From Streptomyces coeruleorubidus (GTDB lineage Bacteria; Actinomycetota; Actinomycetes; Streptomycetales; Streptomycetaceae), in contig NZ_CP118527.1 in the NCBI RefSeq assembly GCF_028885415.1, positions 5,766,001 to 5,830,000 of the forward strand: a DNA stretch of 64,000 bases. The letters run 5' to 3'. The number at the start of each line of letters is the position of its first letter. The first letter of the stretch is position 1. The position numbers and the translations under genes are program-made. The notes beneath the pieces are model-generated. The model was not told where the DNA came from. It was given only the letters and a program-made list of their open reading frames with translations, and made no database searches. Of the stretch, positions 49,459 to 57,641 are shown piece by piece.

Positions 49459-50544
49459 TCAGGTACGGCGCAGCCGAGCCGCGCCCTTCAGGGTCCGCGC
49501 GGCCAGCGACGCGAGCCGTGGCCTGCCGCGGACGAAGCTGTGCGCGCGGCGCGCCGGCTCGCGGCTCAGCCAGTGCAGCGCCGCGCCCGTCCCCGGACGC
49601 GTCACCGCACCCTCGTACACGGGCAGTTCGCCCGTCTTCAGCGCGTCCTTGTACTCGGCCGCGCCCCGCCCCAGGTCGAGCATGCCGATACCCGCGGCGG
49701 CCGCCGCCTCGGCCATGCGCAGGTGCAGCACCAGACCCGGTGAGTACTTCGCGAACTCCGGGTCGTAGGCCGGGAACCAGCAGGCCAGGACCGAGGCGGA
49801 GCGCAGTCCGAAGTGCGCGGCCAGCGGCCGCTGCCCGGCGTACAGCACGGACAGCGTGCCGCTGCACTCCGGTGCCCGGGTGTGGGCCAGCCGCCTCACG
49901 AGCCGGGTGATCCACTCCCGGGCGAACCGGTCCCGGCGGCCCGTCCTGCGGTACTGCGCCGACTTCCACTCCATCAGCGTGCGCAGCGCGGCCGGATCGC
50001 GCTCGTCGAAGACGAACCGCAGCTCGCCGACCTGCCGGCCCAGCCTGCGCTCCTTGGCCAGGGTGGTCTTCAGGAACTTCGGCGACTGGGCGCGCAGCAC
50101 CGACTCGTACGTCTCGTAACCCTTCTCCACGTCGATGACGTAGGTGGCGTGCTCCTCGGCCGCGTACCGGACGAACAGCCGCTGCTCGGCCTCCAGGTTG
50201 TCGAAGGCGAAGCTCGACAGCGCGCAGGCCCGCAGCAGTTCACCCGTGTCCAGATCGAGGCCGGGCCGCAGGATCGCGCCCTGCGCGTCCGAGACGCCGA
50301 GCCCGATCGCCCGGCCCTGCCCCAACGGGCCCCGCTCATGGGGCAGGAAGCCGGCCGGCTCCAGCCCCTCGTACACCACCGCGACCCGCGCCTGCGGCCT
50401 CACCAGGCCGACGGCTGCGGTGAACTCCGGTTCCATGAAGGGGTTGCGCGGTGTCTCCGACGCCGCGCGCAGCGCGCGCCAGCGCTCCCTCTCCCCCTCG
50501 CCGAGCTCCCCGGGCCGAGCCACACGTATGCGCCCACTGCTCAA
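49459..50544 (-). CDS. GNAT-fold acyltransferase (CelD/BioF2, FemAB-like)
   Basis: From TTG 50544 the protein has 361 residues; GGGGGG lies just upstream on the minus strand. The start is uncertain: a longer form to 50634 is possible. The region about residues 130-330 matches the CelD/BioF2-like acetyltransferase domain (FAFDNLEAEQRLFV, KFLKTTLAKERRLGRQVG, LSVLYAGQRPLAAHFGLRSA, YDPEFAKYSPGLVLHLRM, MLDLGRGAAEYKDAL). Such proteins are common in exopolysaccharide loci and may acylate a sugar or peptide. First gene of the operon with the GT2 and deacetylase genes, 19 bases before the GT2 gene. Confidence 0.82.
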   Translation of the reverse strand: MSSGRIRVARPGELGEGERERWRALRAASETPRNPFMEPEFTAAVGLVRPQARVAVVYEGLEPAGFLPHERGPLGQGRAIGLGVSDAQGAILRPGLDLDTGELLRACALSSFAFDNLEAEQRLFVRYAAEEHATYVIDVEKGYETYESVLRAQSPKFLKTTLAKERRLGRQVGELRFVFDERDPAALRTLMEWKSAQYRRTGRRDRFAREWITRLVRRLAHTRAPECSGTLSVLYAGQRPLAAHFGLRSASVLACWFPAYDPEFAKYSPGLVLHLRMAEAAAAAGIGMLDLGRGAAEYKDALKTGELPVYEGAVTRPGTGAALHWLSREPARRAHSFVRGRPRLASLAARTLKGAARLRRT

Positions 50545-50715
50545 CCTGACCCCCCGATCAAGTCCCCCCTGGACACTTGGAAGGTACCGCCCGAGACGGC
50601 CCCACGGGTAGGTAGCGGACCATGTTGTTGCCAACTGGTGCAGAGGCCTTCAACCGGGCAATCGGCGTCCGCCGCACGGTGAAACGAAAGGGCGCGCTGT
50701 CCGTATTCTCTGATC

Positions 50716-51564
50716 ATGGCCGCACCCATCGCATATTCACTCATCGCCACCGACCTGGACGGGACGCTGCTGCGCGGCGACGACACCCTGTCCGACCGGT
50801 CCCTCGCCGCGCTCGCGCGGGTGGCCGACGCCGGCGCCCAGCACCTCGTGGTGACGGGCCGGCCGGCGCCGAGGGTGCGGCCGCTCCTGGACGACCTCGG
50901 CTGTACGGGGCTCGCGGTGTGCGGGCAGGGCGCGCAGGTGTACGACGCGGGCGCGGACCGGCTGCTGTGGTCCATCACCCTGGACCGGGAGCTGGCCGAG
51001 ACCGCCCTCGGCAAGATCGAGGCCGAGGTGGGGCAGGTGTACGCCGCGGTCGACCAGGACGGGGTCGACGGGCTCACGCTCATCGAGCCGGGCTATCTCA
51101 TGCCGCACCCGACCCTGCCCGCCGTGCGGGTCGACCGGCGCGACGAGCTGTGGGGCGAGCCCATCAGCAAGGTGCTGCTGCGCCACCCCTACCTGAGCGA
51201 CGACGAGTTGGCGGCGACGGCCCGCTCGGTGGTCGGGTCGCTGGCGACGGTGACGATGTCGGGGCCCGGCACGGTCGAGCTCCAGCCGTGCGGCGTCACC
51301 AAGGCGACGGGGCTGGCGCTGGCCGCCGAGCACCTGGGGCTGCGGCCGGCGGACACCGTTGCCTTCGGTGACATGCCCAACGACATCCCGATGTTCGACT
51401 GGGCCGCCCACGGCGTGGCGATGGCCAACGCCCATCCCGAACTCAAGGCCGTGGCCGACGAGGTCACCCTGTCGAACGAGGACGACGGCATCGCCGTCGT
51501 CCTCGAACGACTGCTGGGCGGGACGGCTCAGTACGGGCCGTTGACGTTGTCGATCGAGCCGTAG
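50716..51564 (+). CDS. HAD-superfamily phosphatase (Cof-type)
   Basis: A 282-residue protein. Motif I is LIATDLDGTLLRGDD with the nucleophilic aspartate, motif II is VVTGRPAPRV, motif III contains GVTKATGLALAA, and motif IV is AFGDMPNDIPMF. This is the Cof/YbiV type IIB group, which dephosphorylates sugar phosphates or similar metabolites. A GTG-free ATG start at 50716 is clean. Its last 37 bases overlap the end of the converging LysM gene. Confidence 0.9.
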   Translation: MAAPIAYSLIATDLDGTLLRGDDTLSDRSLAALARVADAGAQHLVVTGRPAPRVRPLLDDLGCTGLAVCGQGAQVYDAGADRLLWSITLDRELAETALGKIEAEVGQVYAAVDQDGVDGLTLIEPGYLMPHPTLPAVRVDRRDELWGEPISKVLLRHPYLSDDELAATARSVVGSLATVTMSGPGTVELQPCGVTKATGLALAAEHLGLRPADTVAFGDMPNDIPMFDWAAHGVAMANAHPELKAVADEVTLSNEDDGIAVVLERLLGGTAQYGPLTLSIEP

Positions 51565-52307
51565 CGGGCGGCCGCGTAGTTGCAGGCAGCGGTGATGTTG
51601 GCGACCGGGTCGTACGGGTCCCACGACGTGCCGTCCACGTGGTAGGCCTGGAAGGTCGGGTCGATGGTCTGGAGGAGGCCCTTGGACGGGGTGCCCTTGG
51701 CGGCGTTCGAGTCCCAGTTGTTGATGGCCTGGGGGTTGCCCGACGACTCGCGCATGATGTTGCGGTAGATGCCGTCGTACGAACCCGGAATCCCCTTCTG
51801 CGCCATGATGTCCAGCGCCTCGCGGATCCAGCCGTCCAGGTTGTTGGCGTAGGTCTTCGCGGAGGCCTGGGTGGCCTCGGCGACGCCGCCGGCGGGCTTC
51901 GCGGCCGGCTTGGCGGGGGCGGAGGACTTGGTCGCCGTCTTCTTCGCGGCGCCCGCCTTGGCCGTCTTCACCTTCAGCTTCAGACCCGGGCGGATCAGCC
52001 CCGGGTCGTCGCCGACGGCGGCGCGGTTGTCCTTGTAGAGCTGCTTCCAGCCGCCCGACACGTCGTACTTGTCCGCGATGCGGTACAGCGTGTCGCCCTT
52101 GGTCACGGTGTACGTGAGGGACTTGGCGGGCTGGGCCGCCTGCGGCACGGACTGTGCGGCGGCGGACGCGCTCTGGGCCGGCTGGGCGGCGCTGGCGTGC
52201 GTCGCGCCGAGGAGCGGGAGGGTGAGTGCCGCTCCGCCTGTTCCGGCGGCTACGACACGACGGGTGAGCGCGTTGGTTCTGGGGCGACGGTGCTTGCCTC
52301 GGGGCAT
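51528..52307 (-). CDS. Secreted LysM protein with lytic-transglycosylase-like domain
   Basis: A 259-residue exoprotein: basic start MPRGKHRRPRTNALTRR, signal peptide to about THASAAQ, an Ala/Gln linker, one LysM module (YTVTKGDTLYRIADKYDVSG to PGLKLKVK) and an Ala/Lys-rich linker. The C-terminal SLT/Rpf-like domain carries IMRESSGNPQAINNWDSNAA with the expected catalytic glutamate in RESSGNP, then KGLLQTIDPTFQAY. It should bind and cleave peptidoglycan. The leader is a c-di-AMP riboswitch (52312-52525), as known for Streptomyces cell-wall hydrolases. SD GGAGAGGA lies 8 bases before ATG 52307. Confidence 0.9.
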   Translation of the reverse strand: MPRGKHRRPRTNALTRRVVAAGTGGAALTLPLLGATHASAAQPAQSASAAAQSVPQAAQPAKSLTYTVTKGDTLYRIADKYDVSGGWKQLYKDNRAAVGDDPGLIRPGLKLKVKTAKAGAAKKTATKSSAPAKPAAKPAGGVAEATQASAKTYANNLDGWIREALDIMAQKGIPGSYDGIYRNIMRESSGNPQAINNWDSNAAKGTPSKGLLQTIDPTFQAYHVDGTSWDPYDPVANITAACNYAAARYGSIDNVNGPY

Positions 52308-52311
52308 GGCG

Positions 52312-52525
52312 ATGTTCCTCTCCGGCGCCTGCGAGGTGAGCTGTCGGGTTCGGGCCGGGAGGTGCCCGGCCGCCCACGGCGCTGTGCGCCGTACGCGGCT
52401 TCACCCCGAGCCGTTCCGCTGCGCGGACCGGCGACTTACCTGGGTCCCCCGCTCCTGCCCTGCGTGAGTGAGTGGGTTTGTGGGGAGTCCGGGCGGTGGC
52501 AGGATTCGGCGTCCGCCGGACTGGC
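52312..52525 (-). promoter_or_regulatory. c-di-AMP (ydaO-yuaA) riboswitch
   Basis: Read on the minus strand, the leader has the class hallmarks in order: GCCGAATCCT (52510-52501) opening a hairpin closed by GGCAGGAG; the block GCGGGGGACCCA (52452-52441); GGGGTGAAGCC (52407-52397); and CCGAACCCGACAGCTCACC followed by TCGCAGG (52353-52328). These are the conserved ydaO elements. The SD GGAGAGGA starts directly after. In this class, ligand binding normally switches the downstream gene off by termination; the target is the LysM/SLT hydrolase gene. Confidence 0.93.
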
Positions 52526-52829
52526 CCGGAACGTATGCGAGAGCACATGTCGGGAACAAGCACCGGAGTCACACATCGCGCCGTTCGACCTTGGTCAGGG
52601 GCATATGAGCCGCTTGATCCTTTGCGGGGGCCAAGGCTCAACTGGCGTTCGGCGGAAGGAGGTACGGGCCGGTGTCGGAGTGGGGCGTCACAGGGGATAA
52701 CGTGATTCAACTCACTGATCACGAGTCCATGGGGCAATTTCCACCAAGGGGAATTTGCTTACTCAACACGGCAAATCGTGCATACCCCTCTACCTCCTGG
52801 TAAGTCGATAAATGTCTGTTCTTATGAGC

Positions 52830-52913
52830 TGATCGAAAACATTGCGGTCGTGATCGGATACCACCCGGCCTGTAACCATGGGCGCTGGCGGTGATCGAAA
52901 CGTGACCGGATAC
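52830..52913 (+). promoter_or_regulatory. Duplicated motif upstream of the polyprenyl synthase gene
   Basis: TGATCGAAA followed by GTGAYCGGATAC occurs twice: 52830-52838 with 52850-52861, and 52892-52900 with 52902-52913. The second pair ends 77 bases before the start codon. Between 52526 and 52990 I see no gene; this part is more A/T-rich than average, as expected for a promoter region. Confidence 0.45.
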
Positions 52914-52990
52914 GCTGACTCGAGTGATGGCAGCGACCTATCGACAAACCGCGTAATCACCGGCAGACACCAGCAGACAGGAGACCCCTC

Positions 52991-54001
52991 GTGACCGACG
53001 TCGGGCCGTTCGGGCTGAGCGTGCGGGACCAGGCTCTGGAAGCCGATGTCCAGGCCGGATTGGCGGCTGTCGAGGAAGGCTTGCTCGAGGCCACCAAGAG
53101 TGAGGTGCCCTTCATCACGGAGGCCGCCCAGCACCTGGTCCGGGCCGGCGGCAAACGGTTCCGTCCGCTGCTCGTGATGCTCTCCGCCCAGTTCGGCGAC
53201 CGGCACGCACCCGGGATCGTGCCGTCGGCCGTCGTCGTGGAGCTGACCCACCTCGCCACGCTGTACCACGACGACGTGATGGACGAGGCCGCCGTGCGCC
53301 GCGGGGTGGCGAGCGCGAACGCCCGCTGGGGCAACTCCGTCGCGGTCCTCACAGGCGACTTCCTCTTCGCCCGTGCCTCGCACATCCTGGCCGACCTCGG
53401 CCCGGAGGCGGTGCGGGTGCAGGCCGAGGCGTTCGAGCGGCTGGTGACCGGCCAGATCCTGGAGACGGCCGGACCGCAGGACGGCCGCGACCCGGTCGAG
53501 CACTACCTGGACGTGCTGGGCGGCAAGACCGGCTCGCTGGTGGCGGTGTCGTGCCGGTTCGGCGCGATGATGTCCGGCGCCGACGAGACGGTCGTGGACG
53601 TGCTGACCCAGTACGGCGAGCGGCTCGGTGTCGCCTTCCAGCTCGCGGACGACGTCCTGGACATCGCGTCCGACTCCCACGAGTCCGGCAAGACCCCCGG
53701 CACCGACCTGCGCGAGGGCATCCCCACGCTGCCGGTGCTGCGGCTGCGCGAGCGGGCCGCCCGGCTCGGGCTCGCGGACGACATCGCCCTGTGCGAGCTG
53801 CTGGACTCCGACCTGACCGACGACGACCGGCACGCCGAGGCCCTGCGCCTGCTGCGCGCCCACCCGGCGCTGGAACAGGCCCGCCAGGACACCATCCGCT
53901 ACGCCCAGGACGCCCGCTCGGCGCTCGCGCCGCTGCCCGAGTGCACCGCGAAGACGGCGCTGGTGGAGCTGTCCGACGCGGTGGTGCACCGGGCCGGCTA
54001 G
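52991..54001 (+). CDS. Polyprenyl diphosphate synthase (trans-isoprenyl type)
   Basis: A 336-residue enzyme with the two aspartate-rich motifs: first HDDVMDEA near residues 95-101, and second QLADDVLDIASD near 218-226. The GGKRFRPLL motif binds diphosphate. The residue pattern before the first motif (ATLYHDD, with small residues) is typical of long-chain synthases, so the product is likely the C45-range side chain of menaquinone. Recalled synteny places this next to nuo in Streptomyces. It fits the mqnC, menG and reductase genes in the window. GTG/ATG start at 52991 follows GGAGA. Confidence 0.92.
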   Translation: MTDVGPFGLSVRDQALEADVQAGLAAVEEGLLEATKSEVPFITEAAQHLVRAGGKRFRPLLVMLSAQFGDRHAPGIVPSAVVVELTHLATLYHDDVMDEAAVRRGVASANARWGNSVAVLTGDFLFARASHILADLGPEAVRVQAEAFERLVTGQILETAGPQDGRDPVEHYLDVLGGKTGSLVAVSCRFGAMMSGADETVVDVLTQYGERLGVAFQLADDVLDIASDSHESGKTPGTDLREGIPTLPVLRLRERAARLGLADDIALCELLDSDLTDDDRHAEALRLLRAHPALEQARQDTIRYAQDARSALAPLPECTAKTALVELSDAVVHRAG

Positions 54002-54232
54002 CGCATCTTCCCCGCATGACCCCTACGGGTCGGGGGAGAAGCAGCCCTCTCGTGTCATACCGCAGCAGTACGTGGAGTTGAGCCCGGAGTCTGACGTATC
54101 TCCCTGGCCGATTTGGTCAGATGGACACCACGGAAAACACCACTCCTCACCACTTCGGGTGAGAATGGCGGCACAGGGACGAGTGCGTGGACGACACGGA
54201 CAGCCGCCGCCGACCACGGAGGTAGGGCACAC

Positions 54233-55471
54233 ATGGCACCGTACGCATCCGACGACAGCACGACCGGCGGGGAGGTCGACGAGCAGCGCTCCGGGCGGCG
54301 CAAAGCCGCGCGGTACGTCGTCCCGGTCACGGTGATGGGGGTGGCGGCCGCGACGATCGGGCTGGTCCCCGCGCTCGCCGACTCCGGTGACCCCGACCTC
54401 CCGAAGATCACCGCACAGCAGCTCATCGAGAAGATGGCCAAGTCGGACGTCCAGCAGCTGTCCGGCACGGTGAAGATCAGCACGGACCTCGGCCTGCCGG
54501 ACCTCGGCGGGCTGGAGAGCAGCCTGATGTCCGGTGCCGCGGGCCAGGGCGAGGGCGGCTCCTCCGCCGACCCGACGGCCAAGCTCACGGAACTGGCCTC
54601 CGGCACGCACACCCTGCGCGTCGCGGCCGACGGCCCGGACAAGCAGAAGCTGTCGCTGCTGGAGAACGCCGCCGAGTACAGCATCGTCCACAACGGCAAG
54701 GACGTCTGGGGCTACGACAGCAAGTCGAACGAGGTCTACCACGGCACCGCCTCCGACAGCCCGGAGCACGCGAAGGAGCAGCCGCCGGCCACGCCGAAGG
54801 ACTTCGCCGAGGAGGCCCTGAAGGCCGTCGACGACACGACCTCCGTGACCGTGGACGGCACCGCCCAGGTCGCCGGCCGGGACGCCTACAAGCTGCTCAT
54901 CGAGCCGAAGCAGTCCGGCACGACGGTCGGTGCGGTCACCGTGGCCGTGGACGCGAAGACCGGCATGCCGCTGAAGTTCACGCTGACCCCGGCGAGCGGC
55001 GGCGCCGCCGTCGTCGACGCGGGCTTCACCCAGGTCAGCTTCGCCAAGCCGGCCGCGTCGACCTTCGACTTCACCCCGCCCAAGGGCGCGAAGGTCACCG
55101 AGGAGAAGGCCTCCGACAAGGCCTCCGACAAGGCCTCTGGCAAGGGCTTCGACAAGGGCGAGGCGCGCAAGCACGCCCCGAAGTCCGGGGAGGACCTCGG
55201 CAAGGGCCTCGACGGCATGAAGACCATCGGCGAGGGTTGGAACGCCATAGCCACGTTCGACACCGGCGGCGAGGGCATGCCCTCCGGCGAGGCCGGCGGC
55301 GACCTCGGCGGCTTCGTGAACTCGCTCGGCGACAAGGTCACCGGCAAGTTCGGCTCGGGCACGGTCTTCTCCACCCGCCTGGTCAACGCCCTGATGACGG
55401 ACGACGGCAAGGTCTACGTGGGCATGGTCACCAAGGACGCGCTCGTGAAGGCGGCCGACGCCGGGAAGTAA
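54233..55471 (+). CDS. LolA/DUF2092-like exported protein
   Basis: A 412-residue protein from ATG 54233 (SD GGAGG 9-10 bases before). A basic segment and one hydrophobic stretch (YVVPVTVMGVAAATIGLVPAL) form a signal or anchor. Residues about 55-285 have the LolA/LppX-like beta-barrel pattern (ITAQQLIEKMAKSDVQQLSGTVKI, LLENAAEYSIVHNGKDVWGYDS, VAVDAKTGMPLKFTL). A short repeat ASDKASDKASGKGFDKG follows and a second domain closes the protein. The homologous fold carries lipids or lipoproteins. With the ABC genes directly downstream it may be the extracytoplasmic part of a transport system. Confidence 0.8.
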   Translation: MAPYASDDSTTGGEVDEQRSGRRKAARYVVPVTVMGVAAATIGLVPALADSGDPDLPKITAQQLIEKMAKSDVQQLSGTVKISTDLGLPDLGGLESSLMSGAAGQGEGGSSADPTAKLTELASGTHTLRVAADGPDKQKLSLLENAAEYSIVHNGKDVWGYDSKSNEVYHGTASDSPEHAKEQPPATPKDFAEEALKAVDDTTSVTVDGTAQVAGRDAYKLLIEPKQSGTTVGAVTVAVDAKTGMPLKFTLTPASGGAAVVDAGFTQVSFAKPAASTFDFTPPKGAKVTEEKASDKASDKASGKGFDKGEARKHAPKSGEDLGKGLDGMKTIGEGWNAIATFDTGGEGMPSGEAGGDLGGFVNSLGDKVTGKFGSGTVFSTRLVNALMTDDGKVYVGMVTKDALVKAADAGK

Positions 55472-55512
55472 GTCCGGTACTCCTACGGGACTTGGAGAAA
55501 ACGAGGAAGCCG

Positions 55513-56499
55513 ATGGGCGAACCGTCCGCCGCGGAGCCGGAGCACAGCGACGTGCGGGCCGAGGCCGGGGAACCGGTCATCGCCACCCGCGCGCTCACCA
55601 AGCGCTACCGCGGCGGACAACTCGCCGTCGACGGCCTCGACCTGACCGTCCCGGCGGGCAGCGTCTTCGGCTTCCTCGGACCCAACGGCTCCGGCAAGAC
55701 CACCACCATCCGCATGCTGATGGGCCTCATCGAGCCCACCTCCGGCACGGCACGGGTGCTCGGGCAGCCCATGCCCCGGGCCACCCGCGCCGTGCTGCCG
55801 CACGTCGGCGCCCTCATCGAGGGCCCGGCCCTGTACGGCTTCCTCTCCGGCCGCGACAACCTGATCCGCTACGACTGCGCCGACCCGGCCGCCGATCCGC
55901 GCACCCGCAAGGCCCGGGTCGCCGCCGCGCTGGACCGGGTGGGCCTGACGGCCGCCGCGGGCAAGAAGGCCAAGGCCTACTCGCTGGGCATGAAACAGCG
56001 CCTGGGCCTCGCGGCCGCGCTGCTCCAGCCGCGCCGGCTGCTCGTGCTCGACGAGCCGACCAACGGCCTCGACCCCCAGGGCATGCGCGAGATCCGCACC
56101 CTGATACGGGAGCTGGCCTCGGACGGCACGACCGTCTTCCTCTCCTCCCACCTGCTCGACGAGATCGAGCAGGTCTGCACGCACGCGGCCGTGATGACGC
56201 AGGGCCGTCTGATCACCCAGGGCGCGGTCGCCGAGCTGTCCGCCGGAGCGCGCGGCCGGCTGGTCGTCACCACGCCGGACCCGGCGGAGGCGGCCCGGGT
56301 GCTGAAGGAGCAGGGCGTCGGCGACGTCGTCGTCACGGACGACCGGGTGACCGGCGAACCACCGGAGAGCGACCTCGCCGACGTGAACACCGCGCTGGTG
56401 ACGGCCGGTGTGCGCGTACGCGGCTTCACGGTCGAACGGACCTCGCTGGAGGACGCGTTCGTCGCGCTGACCGGGGAGGGCTTCGATGTCGCGGGCTGA
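55513..56499 (+). CDS. ABC transporter ATP-binding protein
   Basis: A 328-residue ATPase: Walker A GPNGSGKTT at 56-64, signature YSLGMKQRLGLAAAL, Walker B LLVLDEPTNGLDPQG, H-loop LSSHLLDEIE. It is of the CcmA/DrrA exporter type with an added C-terminal domain of about 100 residues. Its stop overlaps the permease start by 14 bases, so the two form one exporter. The substrate is unknown; the LolA-like neighbour hints at a lipid or lipoprotein. Confidence 0.93.
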   Translation: MGEPSAAEPEHSDVRAEAGEPVIATRALTKRYRGGQLAVDGLDLTVPAGSVFGFLGPNGSGKTTTIRMLMGLIEPTSGTARVLGQPMPRATRAVLPHVGALIEGPALYGFLSGRDNLIRYDCADPAADPRTRKARVAAALDRVGLTAAAGKKAKAYSLGMKQRLGLAAALLQPRRLLVLDEPTNGLDPQGMREIRTLIRELASDGTTVFLSSHLLDEIEQVCTHAAVMTQGRLITQGAVAELSAGARGRLVVTTPDPAEAARVLKEQGVGDVVVTDDRVTGEPPESDLADVNTALVTAGVRVRGFTVERTSLEDAFVALTGEGFDVAG

Positions 56500-57364
56500 A
56501 GTCGGTCGGACCGTACGGCCGGTGAGCCCGCTGTGGACCTTCGGGCTGCTGCGCAGCGAGCTCACCACCACCTTCCGGCGCTGGCGCACCCTCGCGCTGC
56601 TGGCCGTGCTGGCGGGCGTGCCCGTCCTGGTCGGCATCGCCATCAAGATCGAGACGAGCGACGGTTCGCCGCCCGGCGGTGGCGGCGGGGGAGGACCGGC
56701 CTTCATCTCGCAGATCACCAACAACGGCCTGTTCCTCGTCTTCACCGCGCTGGCCGCCACCCTCCCGTTCTTCCTGCCGATGGCCATCGGTGTCGTCGCG
56801 GGCGACGCGATCGCCGGCGAGGGACACGCCGGCACGCTCCGCTATCTGCTGGTCGCCCCGGCCGGCCGCGGCCGGCTGCTGCTCACCAAGTACGCGACCG
56901 TCGTCATCTTCTGCCTGGCCGCCACCCTTGTCGTGGCCGTCTCCGCGCTGACGGTCGGCGCGCTGCTGTTCCCGCTCGGCGATCTGACGACCATCTCCGG
57001 CACCCGGATCAGTTTCGCCGAAGGCCTGGGCAGAGCCCTGCTGATCGCCCTGGTCGTCGCCGCGTCACTGATCGGCGTCGCCGCGCTCGGGCTGTTCGTC
57101 TCGACGCTCACGGGCAGCGGCATCGCGGCGATGGCGACCACCGTCGGCCTGCTGATCACGGTCCAGATCCTCGACCAGATCCCGCAATTGCACGCCCTCC
57201 AGCCGTACTTCTTCTCGCACTACTGGCTGTCCTTCGCCGACCTCATGCGCGAGCCCGTCTACTGGGACGACCTGGCGAAGAACCTGGGCCTCCAGGCCCT
57301 GTACGCGGCGGTGTTCGGCTCGGCGGCCTGGGCCCGCTTCACGACGAAGGACATCACCGCCTAG
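56486..57364 (+). CDS. ABC transporter permease (ABC-2 type)
   Basis: A 292-residue permease with six predicted helices, starting at ATG 56486 within the ATPase gene. LWTFGLLRSELTTTFRRWRT is the typical amphipathic entry helix, followed by TLALLAVLAGVPVLVGIAI; VAGDAIAGEGHAGTLRYLL is the conserved cytosolic loop of ABC-2 permeases. A poly-Gly stretch (GGGGGGG) lies in the first external loop. Partner of the upstream ATPase. Confidence 0.92.
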   Translation: MSRAEVGRTVRPVSPLWTFGLLRSELTTTFRRWRTLALLAVLAGVPVLVGIAIKIETSDGSPPGGGGGGGPAFISQITNNGLFLVFTALAATLPFFLPMAIGVVAGDAIAGEGHAGTLRYLLVAPAGRGRLLLTKYATVVIFCLAATLVVAVSALTVGALLFPLGDLTTISGTRISFAEGLGRALLIALVVAASLIGVAALGLFVSTLTGSGIAAMATTVGLLITVQILDQIPQLHALQPYFFSHYWLSFADLMREPVYWDDLAKNLGLQALYAAVFGSAAWARFTTKDITA

Positions 57365-57641
57365 CGCACAGCCCTCGCGCAGGGCCAGCCCTGGCAGCGC
57401 TCAGTACTCGTACACGAACCGTGCGCAGCCGGCCCGACCAGTGGTCCAGGTAGCGCTTGGTGTGTGCGGAGACCGAGTACCAGTACAGGGGCGAGGCGAT
57501 CACGATGTCCGTGGCCGCGAGGGTGGCGTCGAGCAGCAGGGCCAGGTTGCCCTCGGTCGGACGGACGTGGTCGCTGTCGTGCCGCAGGTCCTCGAAGTCG
57601 GGCACCGGATGCTCGGTGGGGTCAGGGCCGCCGCCCGTCAT
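57354..57641 (-). pseudogene. Remnant of a flavodoxin-fold NAD(P)H-dependent reductase gene
   Basis: A 95-residue frame that keeps only the middle of the family: LLLDATLAATDIVIASPLYWYSVSAHTKRYLDHWSG, the flavin-side segment of flavodoxin-like FMN reductases. The N-terminal FMN-binding loop (normally GSSRxxGNT) is absent and the sequence after SGRLRTVRVRV no longer resembles the family; normal length is about 190-200. Its ATG overlaps the amidase stop (ATGA), so it may still be translated, and its end overlaps the ABC permease by 11 bases. It looks like a gene shortened at both ends. Confidence 0.6.
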
